From Lacunisphaera sp. (GTDB lineage Bacteria; Verrucomicrobiota; Verrucomicrobiia; Opitutales; Opitutaceae), in the NCBI GenBank assembly GCA_009695095.1, contig SIBQ01000002.1, positions 1 to 64,000 on the forward strand: a stretch of 64,000 nucleotides of DNA, given 5' to 3'. Positions 1-7,982 of the stretch are shown piece after piece. The notes under the pieces were generated by a model. The model was not told where the DNA came from. It worked only from the letters and a program-made list of their open reading frames with translations, and ran no database searches. How positions within the stretch are numbered: position 1 is the stretch's first letter; the number at the start of each line of letters is the position of its first letter. The position numbers and the translations under genes are program-made.

Positions 1-84
1 ACAGATCCCTGCGATGCTCTTGCCGCCATCGGCCGCCCGTAAAATACGGATCTTGTCCTCGGTCGTATGTCCAATGCCTTTCAT
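1..84 (-). CDS. IS3-family transposase OrfA, N-terminal fragment cut by window edge
   Basis: Only the first 28 codons are in the window. They read MKGIGHTTEDKIRILR followed by AADGGKSIAGIC, the characteristic N-terminus of IS3-family OrfA, the helix-turn-helix protein that binds the element's ends and is normally extended by -1 frameshifting into the OrfB integrase. The methionine at 84 is the natural start because the family usually begins within a few residues of the T-x-E-x-K-I-R-I-L-R motif. Whether the full transposase is intact cannot be judged here. Confidence 0.75.
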   Translation of the reverse strand, partial: MKGIGHTTEDKIRILRAADGGKSIAGIC

Positions 85-149
85 AGTCTGAGTCCTTCTT
101 CTGGCCCAGACTAACACCGAAGGCAGCTCAAAGTTTCGGGGTCAGGTCA
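1..149 (-). mobile_element. End of an IS3-family insertion sequence (partial)
   Basis: The leftmost bases encode, on the minus strand, the start of an IS3-type OrfA transposase. Between that start codon and about position 149 lies a short untranslated stretch ending in TGACCTGACCCCGAAAC (minus strand, from 149), which has the TG start and CCCC-rich look of an IS3/IS407-type terminal inverted repeat. The rest of the element lies outside the window, so the matching repeat and any target duplication cannot be checked. The exact outer boundary is inferred. Confidence 0.5.
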
Positions 150-299
150 TGCCCACCGGGCATCAAGCAACCAATCTGGCCGGTGACCATAAGGAAATTT
201 GTCGCTTTCATGGGCCGAACACCAAGCCGCTGAGCGAAGATTGCAAGCCTGCCTTGCAAGCGATGCTGGACATCGGCCCGGCGGCCCCGGTCCTCGGTG

Positions 300-764
300 T
301 TACCCCCGGCCCCCGCGCAGCAGCACCACGTTGGCGAGGTCGTTTTTCTCAAACTCGTCCCAGTGGCGGTCCTCGATCTTCTTGAGCTGGTCGTCGCGGG
401 CGGGCGGTGGCTCGATGCCCGGCGTGTCCTGGGCCCCCCGGCCCTGTTCAGCCGCCTGATCACGCTCGGCCAGCCGGGCGACCAGCTCGTGCCAGAAGAC
501 GTCGTTTTGAAACTCACTCTGGAGATCGCGCACCCGCTCGTCCTCGGACAGTTTCGGCGCCGGTTGCAGCGCGCCGTCTTCGCCTTTCTCCACGAGGTCG
601 GCGCAGTCCAGCTCCGTGGCCAGCCCAAGCAGCTTCTGGTCGAACGCAAAGTAACGCTTGGCCGCAGCCGTGTCCTCCCCCTGGTAGCTGGTGACAACCC
701 ACATGCCCAGATGCGCGAGCTCGAGCAGTTGGCGGTATTCCTTGGTGGTGAACGATACTTTCAT
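300..764 (-). CDS. Hypothetical protein, about 154 aa
   Basis: A soluble, charged protein beginning MKVSFTTKEYRQLLELAHLG. The start at 764 is preferred over one at 887 because the upstream residues are a low-complexity Arg/Gly-rich translation unlike real protein, whereas the sequence after 764 is a normal amphipathic alpha-helical protein with many Glu, Asp and Lys. There is no signal peptide, membrane segment or motif that I recognise. It lies divergently from glyQS, about 100 bases away. The C-terminus (about residues 115-154) is rich in charged residues and ends in a short Gly/Arg tail. Function unknown. Confidence 0.65.
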   Translation of the reverse strand: MKVSFTTKEYRQLLELAHLGMWVVTSYQGEDTAAAKRYFAFDQKLLGLATELDCADLVEKGEDGALQPAPKLSEDERVRDLQSEFQNDVFWHELVARLAERDQAAEQGRGAQDTPGIEPPPARDDQLKKIEDRHWDEFEKNDLANVVLLRGGRG

Positions 765-868
765 AACCGTCCACGGTTGCCCACCCGGCTCGGCTCGCAA
801 GCGCGAAGTGCCTGCCGCAACGCGGCATTGACCGCACCCGCCGGGCGTGGCAACGGTGTCCATTCCCA

Positions 869-2395
869 ATGTCCAGTCCCGCCGCACCCGCCAATCTCAT
901 GGAAGCCATCGTGGCGCTCGCTAAGCGCCGTGGCTTCATCTACCCATCGTCCGAAATTTACGGCGGCCTCAACGGCTTTTTTGACTACGGTCCGCTTGGC
1001 ACGGAACTGAAGAAAAACATCCGCGATTGCTGGTGGAACGACCTGGTCCGCCGCCGCGACGACATCGTCGGCCTCGAGTCCTCCATCATCATGCACCCAA
1101 AGGTCTGGGAGGCGTCGGGCCATGTCGCCGGCTTCACCGACCCCTTGGTGGACTGCAAGGTCTCGAAGATGCGTTACCGCGCCGACCAGTTGTTCTGGTC
1201 GCCGGTGCTCGTGGACGACAAGACCCTCGGCTACGTCTCGGTGCTCGAAAGCGATAACACCGCCGGTGACCTGCAGGTTGCCGCCGAAACCTTGAAGCGC
1301 AGGAAGGCCACCCAGGGTGCCCTAGCTCCTGTCGCCCCCCGCGATTTCACCAAGGCCAAGCCGGAAGAGATTCCGCTCATTCCCTCGCCCGCCACCGGCG
1401 AGCCCGGCAGCCTGACGGCGCCGCGCGCGTTCAACATGATGTTCCAGACTAACGTCGGCGCGCTGAGCGACGCGAGCAGCGTGGCCTACCTGCGGCCCGA
1501 GACCGCGCAGGGCATGTTCGTGGATTTCAAGAATGTGGTGGACACCACGCGGGTGAAGCTGCCCTTCGGCATCGCGCAAATCGGCAAGTCATTCCGCAAC
1601 GAGATCACCCCGCGCAATTTCATCTTTCGTTCCCGCGAGTTCGAGCAGATGGAGATGGAGTATTTCATCCACGAGGATGCCGACTGGGCCAAGTGTCACG
1701 AGGAATGGATCACCTGGTGTGAAAACTGGCTGAAGAGCGTCGGCCTGCCCGACAGCCACCTCTCGCGCTACACCCACCCGAGGGAGAAGCTCGCGTTCTA
1801 CTCCAAGGGCACGGTGGACATCATGTTCAAGTATCCCTTCGGCGTGCAGGAACTGTGGGGCATCGCCGCACGCGGCAACTACGACCTGACGCAGCACGCC
1901 AACGCCAGTGGCAAACCGCAGGAGATGTTCGATGAGGCAACCAAGAAGAAATTCGTACCGCATGTCATCGAGCCCGCCGTGGGCGTCGACCGCATCATGC
2001 TCGCCGTGCTCTGCGCTGGCTACGCCGAGGAGGACATGACCGACGAGAAAGGCAATGTGGAGAAACGCACCGTGCTCCGGCTCTCGCCGCGCATCGCCCC
2101 GGTGAAGGTCGCCGTGCTTCCGCTGATCAAGAACAAGGAGCCGCTCGTTGCCCGTGCCAAGGACCTTTATGTGAAGCTGAAGCGGAAATACGCCGTGAAC
2201 TACGACGGCGGCGGTGCCATCGGCAAACGCTACCGCCGGCAGGACGAGGCCGGCACGCCCTGGTGTGTGACCATCGACTTCGACACGATCGAGAAGCCCG
2301 GCGACACCTTCACGCTCCGCGAACGAGACAGCATGAAGCAGCGTCGCATCACCGAGGCCGAGCTTTTCGCCCTGCTCGAAGAGCAGGTCTACTGA
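869..2395 (+). CDS. glyQS: Glycyl-tRNA synthetase, single-chain alpha2 type
   Basis: Charges tRNA-Gly with glycine in the cytoplasm using ATP. The 508-residue protein is the homodimeric class II form shared with Gram-positives, archaea and eukaryotes, not the bacterial alpha2beta2 GlyQ/GlyS. Visible hallmarks are the N-terminal RRGFIYPSSEIYGG and FDYGPLG, motif 2 around FRNEITPRNFIFRSREFEQME (about residues 240-262), motif 3 near GVDRIMLAVL (about 370), and a C-terminal anticodon-binding domain starting near APVKVAVLPL. The start MSSPAAPANL is close to the usual beginning of the family. It is monocistronic as far as can be seen. No lesions. Confidence 0.95.
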   Translation: MSSPAAPANLMEAIVALAKRRGFIYPSSEIYGGLNGFFDYGPLGTELKKNIRDCWWNDLVRRRDDIVGLESSIIMHPKVWEASGHVAGFTDPLVDCKVSKMRYRADQLFWSPVLVDDKTLGYVSVLESDNTAGDLQVAAETLKRRKATQGALAPVAPRDFTKAKPEEIPLIPSPATGEPGSLTAPRAFNMMFQTNVGALSDASSVAYLRPETAQGMFVDFKNVVDTTRVKLPFGIAQIGKSFRNEITPRNFIFRSREFEQMEMEYFIHEDADWAKCHEEWITWCENWLKSVGLPDSHLSRYTHPREKLAFYSKGTVDIMFKYPFGVQELWGIAARGNYDLTQHANASGKPQEMFDEATKKKFVPHVIEPAVGVDRIMLAVLCAGYAEEDMTDEKGNVEKRTVLRLSPRIAPVKVAVLPLIKNKEPLVARAKDLYVKLKRKYAVNYDGGGAIGKRYRRQDEAGTPWCVTIDFDTIEKPGDTFTLRERDSMKQRRITEAELFALLEEQVY

Positions 2396-2513
2396 GCCGG
2401 CAAGACCGTCCCTTCGTTGCTCCGGTGCCTTCTGGCCCGATTACCTGCCAGGTATCCCCCTTAGTCCGGTGGTTTTCTTTTGCCTAACCAGGTGGCACCG
2501 CCACAATTCTGGC

Positions 2514-3079
2514 ATGTCTTCACGAGGACTTATTTTATTCCTCGCGGCTTTGGCCATCACGATGACCTGCCTCACGCCTGTCGCTCTCGCCAAGGCCAAC
2601 GAGAGACGCGTTAAAATCCGTGAAATGCACGCCACCGTGCTGGCTGATCTCTACAAGGAGAAACCCGAGGTAAAGGCCAGAATCAAGAAGGCCGCCGGCT
2701 ACGCGGTTTTTCAAACGTGGGCGTGAATCTCCTTTTGGCCAGCTTTGCGGGCGGCCACGGCGTGGTGGTGGACAAAAAAGGCCATGAGACATTCATGAAG
2801 ATGGGCTCTGCCGGGATTGGGCTCGGACTCGGCGTGAAAGACTTTCGCGGGGTGTTTATCTTCCACGACCAAGCCAAACTTGATAAATTCATTGAGCGGG
2901 GCTGGGATTTCAGCGCGCAGGCTGACGCCGCGGCCAAATCAGACACCAAGGGCGCGCAGATTGGCGGCGCGGGTAAAATCACCGAAGGCGTCGAACTCTA
3001 CCAGCTGACCAAGAACGGCCTTGCTCTTCAGGCGACACTCCAGGGCACCAAATACTGGAAGGACAAGGATCTGAACTGA
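2514..3079 (+). pseudogene. YSC84/SYLF-domain secreted lipid-binding protein, single frameshift
   Basis: The first part (from 2514) has a signal peptide-like N-terminus (LILFLAALAITMTCLTPVALA) and the start of the SYLF fold up to AAGYAVF. The second part resumes in another frame at GVNLLLASFAGGHGVV and continues through MKMGSAGIGLGLGVKDFRGV to a normal end in GTKYWKDKDLN. Adding one T to the five-T run at 2707-2711 restores the expected AAGYAVFSNVGVN. Intact members are about 190 residues, exported, and thought to bind phospholipid. Here the product would stop after about 70 residues. The lesion could be a real mutation or a base-calling error, but homopolymers elsewhere in the window are correct. 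Confidence 0.8.
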
Positions 3080-3098
3080 CTTCCACTTGACGCGGGCG

Positions 3099-3497
3099 TC
3101 AGGGTTTTGCCGACACTTCCACCTCGATGGGCTTGAGCTTGGTGGTCTCCGGATGATAGTCTAGCCGCGGGGTGAAAATCTGGCGCAAAAGCTTCAGCGA
3201 CTCGATTTCCACGAGCCGGAAGGTCCGCCAGCCGGGAGGCAGTTCGCTTGCGCTGCCGCCCGACACCTGCCAGCCGAGCAGAGCGAGCCGGCTTTCCGTC
3301 ACAGGGCCCAAGGCGTGCGGTTCCACACGCCGTGAGTAGCCATGATAGCGGAATTGCACGATCCGCCGCTCTTGCAACGCCTGCCGGAGCAATTTCTCCG
3401 CGGTCTTGGTCGGCACGGCGGCCACCACGGCCGGGCCTTGCATCCAGAGCAACAGCCCGGTCGCGCCCACGGCCCATAGGAAGCCGCGCCGGTTCAT
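3099..3497 (-). CDS. WYL-domain protein with apparent export signal
   Basis: 132 residues. The N-terminus MNRRGFLWAVGATGLLLW resembles a twin-arginine or Sec signal: two arginines, a hydrophobic stretch, then an Ala-rich cleavage-like site near PAVVAAVP. The rest matches a WYL-type ligand-sensing fold: RRIVQFRYHGYSRRVEPHAL, then LALLGWQV and WRTFRLVEIESLKLL. WYL domains are normally cytoplasmic, attached to helix-turn-helix regulators or defence proteins. No HTH is present here. The start at 3497 is chosen because upstream codons give an Arg-rich non-protein-like translation. Convergent with the YSC84 gene. Family assignment is by motif reading, so moderate confidence. Confidence 0.65.
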   Translation of the reverse strand: MNRRGFLWAVGATGLLLWMQGPAVVAAVPTKTAEKLLRQALQERRIVQFRYHGYSRRVEPHALGPVTESRLALLGWQVSGGSASELPPGWRTFRLVEIESLKLLRQIFTPRLDYHPETTKLKPIEVEVSAKP

Positions 3498-3547
3498 TTT
3501 GGCCGGAAGCTTGCGCCATCCGCACAGCGGGTCAAGAGTCGCCCACC

Positions 3548-4126
3548 ATGGACGCACCTGCCCGAGCACGCGAACTGATCGATGCGGCACACGCCGCCGA
3601 CCCGAAGCGCGCGCCCGATGGCCGGCCGGCGGAGCTAGTTTACGCCGGGCGGATGGAAGCCTGGGTCGCCCGGTTGGTGCCCGAGGCCACCCCATTGTTG
3701 CGGCTCGCCGCGCGCTGCCAGCACCTCGAACGGTGGAGCGTGCCACGCGCCAGCCTTCCCGAGGGCAAGGTCGGCTACCTCAACTGGCGCAAATCACTTT
3801 ATGGCAAACAGGCCGCGCGCGCCAAGGAGCTGCTGCTCGCCGCCGGCCTGACCGCGAACGAGGCGAACGAGGTTGCCACGTGGGTCTCCAAGGCCGGCCT
3901 CAAGTCCAACTCAGGCACGCAGGCCCTCGAGGATGCCGCTTGTCTCGTTTTCCTCGAGAACGAGATCGAGGCGTTCGCCGCCGAACACGCCGACTATCCG
4001 CCGGAGAAATTCGTGGATATCCTCCGCAAGACGTGGTGTAAGATGAGTCCGGTGGCCCAACAAGCCGCCCTCGGCCTCTCCCTTCCACCGGCCATCGCGA
4101 CTCTGGTGCGCGCAGCCGTGGTGTAG
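3548..4126 (+). CDS. DUF4202 family protein
   Basis: 192 residues, soluble, starting MDAPARARELIDAAHAADP. Recognisable family features are RMEAWVARL, a conserved RCQHLERWSVPR segment, YLNWRKSLY, and a C-terminal LEDAACLVFLENE followed by KFVDILRKTW. The family is widespread in proteobacteria, fungi and verrucomicrobia but its biochemical role is not established; the conserved His, Glu and Asp residues suggest an HD-like helical metal-binding fold, which is inference. The start at 3548 follows the divergent WYL gene by 50 bases, so both promoters must lie in that gap. Confidence 0.8.
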   Translation: MDAPARARELIDAAHAADPKRAPDGRPAELVYAGRMEAWVARLVPEATPLLRLAARCQHLERWSVPRASLPEGKVGYLNWRKSLYGKQAARAKELLLAAGLTANEANEVATWVSKAGLKSNSGTQALEDAACLVFLENEIEAFAAEHADYPPEKFVDILRKTWCKMSPVAQQAALGLSLPPAIATLVRAAVV

Positions 4127-4172
4127 GATGCTCGCTTGCCGCATGGCTCCGGCCCGCCTCTAATGTCGCGTC

Positions 4173-6160
4173 GTGGCTTCCTCTCCCCGTAACTCGCAAG
4201 CCTTTCGCTGGCGCTGGTTGCTGCCGGTCGCGGCGCTGGTCGGCGCCTTTCATTTCTCGCCCTTGGGGTCAGCGATTGATCGCGCTTTTTTCGACGCCTC
4301 CAGCCGGCACCCGCTAAAAGCCCCGCCGCTGCCGCCTAATACCGCGCTGGTGCTGATCGACGAACAGACCATGGCCGCCATGAGCGCGCAGGGTGTGCGC
4401 TGGCCGTTTCCCCGGGCCATCTTCGCCCAGCTGATCTTGGCTGCTGCAGCAGGCCGGGGCCACCCGTCTCGTGGTTGATTTCACTTTTTTCGAGGAGTCA
4501 GATGCCGGGCAGGACCTGCTGCTGGCCTCGGTTGCCGCGGCGGCGCCCTCAGTCGTGCTCGCGCGTACGCAGGAGCGGCCGCCGGTTTTCTGGCCCGAGG
4601 CGTTCACGTCCGCCCATCCGCAATTTTTCAAAAAACAGGACTGGTTTGGTGGCGTTTCCTGCGGACGCCGACGGGGTGGCCCGCACCTACGCTGTGTCCG
4701 GCTCGCTGGCCGCCGCGGCGTTCGACCCGCCCGCCACCACGTCGGGTGGCATCATCCGCTGGCAGGGCGGGCTGGAACAAATCAAGGTGTGCGGGGTTCC
4801 CGTGCTATCGGCCGGGTCTTTTATTGCTACCGGTGGACCCATTCTTCAGCAGCTGGTCGCCGCAGCGCTCGACCTCGAACCGGAGCAGATCGCCCGGGCT
4901 TTGGCTGCTGAACCGGCACGAGTGGGCGAAGTGGCGAGGCTCCTGCGCGGTCGCACGGTGTTTATCGGCGCCAACGCAAGCGGCACTTTTGATTTGAAGC
5001 CGCTGCCGGTCGGCCAAATCGAGCCCGGCCTGCTACTGCATTGGACGGCATGGACCAATCTTGCGGCGGGCGGTTTCATCGCCGCGGTGCCGCGTGGCGG
5101 GATTTTTTTAACCGCTTTGCTTGTGACAGGTACGGTCATCCTCACCGGCCACCGAGGTGCGCGCCTGCTGGCGCCCGTGGCCGTGGCGGTTGGACTCGGT
5201 CTGTTGCTGTTCGCCGGCGACGCCCGCGGCGGCCATTGGGCTGACGTTGCTCGGCGTCGTGGCGGAGAGTTACTGGCGCGAACAAGCGCGCAAGCGGGAG
5301 ATTCAGGCGATGTTTGGCGCATATGTGGATCCGGGGGTCGTGGCTCAACTGGTGCAAAACCCTGATTTCATCCGGCTCGGCGGCGAACGGCGCGAGGCCA
5401 CCGTGTTCTTTTCCGACCTTGTGGGCTTTACCGACCTCTCCGAAAAACTCAAGGACCAGCCCGAGTTGATGGTCGAGGTCGTCAATGCCTATCTGGACGA
5501 GACCAGCGAGTGTCTGCTCAACCATGGCGCCTATGTGGATAAATACATCGGCGATGCCGTCATGGCCGCCTTTGGTGTGCCGCAGCCGTTGCCCGACCAT
5601 GCGCTGGCCGCCTGCCGCGCCGCTCTGGATGCCCAGCGGTTGATCGCGGGCATCAACGCCCGTTATGCCGTGATGGTGGGTGTCCAGCTCGCCATGCGTA
5701 TCGGGCTCAATACCGGCGAGCTGATCGTTGGCAATGTCGGTTCCTCGCGCAAAAAGAACTACACGGTGATGGGTGACACCGTGAACCTCGCCTCCCGCCT
5801 CGAGGGTGCCAATAAAGTCTTCGGCACCGGCATCCTCCTCGGGGATGAAGCCGGGCGCAGGGCGTTTTTTCCACTCGCCAGGTTGCGGGTAAAGGGCAAA
5901 CTCGAGGCCATCGAGGTGCATACGCTGCTCGGAATTCCAGAATGTCCGCCCGTGATCGAGAATTCCTCGCCGCTTATCGCGTTGGTTACGATGCCTACGT
6001 CAACGGGCGCTTCGCCGAGGCGGCGTCAGCTCTGTCCCGGGCCGACAAGATCATGCCTGGTGACTTGACCACCCTCCGGTTGCGGGATGAATCTGTCCGG
6101 TATTCACAAACTCCCCCGCCCGCCGGCTGGGAACCCGTTTTAACCCTTGAAGCAAAATGA
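4173..6160 (+). pseudogene. CHASE2-domain class III nucleotide cyclase, four frameshifts
   Basis: Reading across frames reconstructs one protein: N-terminal membrane anchor (about 4220-4270), an extracellular CHASE2 sensor (TALVLIDEQTM, GATRLVVDFTFFEES), membrane segments (about 5090-5260), a class III cyclase core (EATVFFSDLVGFTDLSEKL, DKYIGDAVMAAFGVP, NYTVMGDTVNLASRLEG) and a helical tail ending at 6160 (PPPAGWEPVLTLEAK). Frame changes are an extra G at 4439-4440, an extra T in 4645-4647, an extra base near 5215-5233, and a missing A at 5940-5942. An intact protein would make cAMP or cGMP in response to a periplasmic signal. It overlaps the next gene by ATGA, so it heads the SH3/M48 operon. 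Confidence 0.85.
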
Positions 6161-6648
6161 AATCCCGTCCCACCCCTCGCGTGTGGCTGGCAGTGATCCT
6201 GCTCGTACTGTCTGTGTCCGTCGAAGCCGCGCTCGTCGCCGGCGGCCTCGCCTACACCAAGCGATTCAAAACCATCTTGCTCGCCGAACCCTCACCCCTC
6301 GCCGCACCTGCCGGCGAACTGGCCCTGGGCCGCAAACTGACACTTAATGAGGTCCGCGGCAGCTGGCTGCGTGTCAGCGACGGGCCTGCCACCGGCTGGG
6401 TTTTTGCCGGCAATCTCTCCGAAACCAAGCCGGAGGAGGCCAAGGGGGCTGACGGCCTGCCGCTGGCCGCCAGCCTGACCACCGCGGCCGCCCGGCCGCT
6501 CACCCCGGCGGCCGCCGACTACGCCGAGCGGCGCAACCTGGACAGCGCCCGGGAAGATCTCGACTGGCTCCTCGAGGAATGCAAGGCCTTCACGCCCGAG
6601 GAGGTGGCGGCGTTTCTCCAGGTGCAGAAAAAAGGAGAATACCAATGA
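6157..6648 (+). CDS. Membrane-anchored SH3-like domain protein
   Basis: 163 residues. Residues about 9-34 form one hydrophobic segment (WLAVILLVLSVSVEAALVAGG), then a bacterial SH3-like stretch: LALGRKLTLNEVRGSWLRVS and GWVFAGNLSE (about 52-90). The C-terminal half is helical and acidic, with no motif recognised. SH3b domains usually contact cell-wall peptides or partner proteins in the periplasm. Start and stop overlap both neighbours by ATGA, so it is translationally coupled to the cyclase upstream and the M48 protease downstream, suggesting a shared envelope function. Family assignment is moderate; coding status is good. Confidence 0.7.
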   Translation: MKSRPTPRVWLAVILLVLSVSVEAALVAGGLAYTKRFKTILLAEPSPLAAPAGELALGRKLTLNEVRGSWLRVSDGPATGWVFAGNLSETKPEEAKGADGLPLAASLTTAAARPLTPAAADYAERRNLDSAREDLDWLLEECKAFTPEEVAAFLQVQKKGEYQ

Positions 6649-7487
6649 GGACCAAACTGTTTCCCTTGCTCGCCGCCGGCTTGCTGGGTGGTTCCACTAC
6701 CTTCGCGCAATTTGACCTGGGCAAGCTTTCCAAGGCGCTCGACAAGGCCAAGGAGGTCACCGACTCCGCCAAGGAAGCTGGCAAGGTGGCGAAAGGTGTC
6801 GCCGGCATCGGCCCCGAGGAGGAAAAGTCGATCGGCGATTCTGTCGCCCTGGAAATAATCGGCCGCTATGGCGGACTGGTGCGCGATGCCGACACGCTGC
6901 GCCGGGTCAACCTCGTCGGCCGGGCGCTCGCCCTTTACTCGGAGCGGCCTGACCGTGAGTGGCGGTTCGGTGTGCTCAATTCGGAAATGGTGAATGCCTT
7001 TTCCGCCCCGGACGGCTACGTGTTCATCACCCTCGGGCTCTACCAACTGGCGGTCGACGACGACCAGCTGGCCGGGATCCTCAGCCACGAGATTGCGCAT
7101 GTCTCCCGCAAGCACGCCCTGAACATGGTCCGCCGCGACGAGCTTTTCTCGGGTGGCAAGGGCCTGCTCAGCAAATACAGCGGTGATTACCGTGAGGCCA
7201 ACACCAAGGTGCAGCAGGTCGATGCGCAACTCCAGCAGTTCGATGCCGGCGTGGGAAAAATCGCCACGGCTTTGATCGAAAAGGGATTTGACCAGCCGAC
7301 TGAGTTTACCGCGGACCTCGACGGCCGGCAACTGGCCACGCTCTCCGGCCACGCTCCTAGCGGCCTGCGCTCCGTCCTGACCTTGCTGCAGCAACCGGGT
7401 GGTGATGCCAAAAAAATCTTCTCCACCCATCCGCCGCTGAAGGAGCGGATCAAACGCCTGGCTGACAGGCCAGCGGCCAAGCCCTAG
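6645..7487 (+). CDS. M48-family zinc metalloprotease, periplasmic
   Basis: 280 residues. A signal peptide (LFPLLAAGLLGGSTTFA) precedes an amphipathic Lys-rich helix (about 25-52) and the protease domain. The zinc site HEIAH is at residues 148-152 within GILSHEIAHVSRKHAL, and the third zinc ligand is likely the Glu in TEFTADLDG. MVNAFSAPDGYVFITLGL is the typical segment before the active site. Relatives (BepA/YfgC, LoiP) degrade or help fold outer-membrane proteins. The start at 6645 overlaps the SH3 gene by ATGA and follows a good Shine-Dalgarno sequence (aaggag), last gene of the cyclase operon. Confidence 0.9.
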   Translation: MRTKLFPLLAAGLLGGSTTFAQFDLGKLSKALDKAKEVTDSAKEAGKVAKGVAGIGPEEEKSIGDSVALEIIGRYGGLVRDADTLRRVNLVGRALALYSERPDREWRFGVLNSEMVNAFSAPDGYVFITLGLYQLAVDDDQLAGILSHEIAHVSRKHALNMVRRDELFSGGKGLLSKYSGDYREANTKVQQVDAQLQQFDAGVGKIATALIEKGFDQPTEFTADLDGRQLATLSGHAPSGLRSVLTLLQQPGGDAKKIFSTHPPLKERIKRLADRPAAKP

Positions 7488-7513
7488 GCGGCGGGCCAGT
7501 CAGTTTTCCGTCC

Positions 7514-7966
7514 GTGCTCAAAAAGTTTTCCCTCGGCCTGCTCGTTGTGTTCATCGCCGCCCAGTTCTGGCGCCCAGCGAGAAATATTTCCTCCGCTCCC
7601 GGCCCGAACGACCTCAACATCAAGTACCCGGTGCCGGACAAGGTGCAGGCACTGCTCAAGCGCGCCTGCTACGACTGTCACTCGAATAACACCCATTACC
7701 CGTGGTATGCTGAGGTGCAGCCGGCTCGTTGGTTGCTGGACCATCACATCCACGAGGGCCAGGAGGAATTGAATTTTTCCGCGTTCTCCTCGTATACTAC
7801 CAAGCGCGCCACCCGGCGCTTGGAGGCGATCGCCGATGAAGTCGCTGATCGCCGGATGCCGCTGAAGTCCTACACTTGGCTGCATCCCGAGACCCGGCTG
7901 ACCCCGGACGAAATCAAACTGCTCGTCAACTGGGCCCAGGATTTGCGTGATGAAATCGCGCCTTGA
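7514..7966 (+). CDS. Haem-binding domain protein, single c-type site
   Basis: 150 residues beginning at GTG (7514). One N-terminal hydrophobic anchor (LGLLVVFIAAQFW) places the rest in the periplasm. A CxxCH haem c site, CYDCH, is at residues 52-56, followed by SNNTHYPWYAEVQP, LLDHHIHEGQEELNF and a C-terminal LTPDEIKLLVNWAQ, all typical of the haem-binding domain family PF14376. Members are usually found near peroxidases or other electron-transfer proteins; no such partner is adjacent here. The gene is 27 bases after the M48 gene. Confidence 0.85.
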   Translation: MLKKFSLGLLVVFIAAQFWRPARNISSAPGPNDLNIKYPVPDKVQALLKRACYDCHSNNTHYPWYAEVQPARWLLDHHIHEGQEELNFSAFSSYTTKRATRRLEAIADEVADRRMPLKSYTWLHPETRLTPDEIKLLVNWAQDLRDEIAP

Positions 7967-7982
7967 GTCCGTGACGCCTCCC

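Noticed and set aside
150-299. Possible second mobile-element fragment beyond the IS end
   Set aside because: The translation on the minus strand (VTGQIGCLMPGGHDLTPKL) merges with the IS repeat and matches no family I can name.
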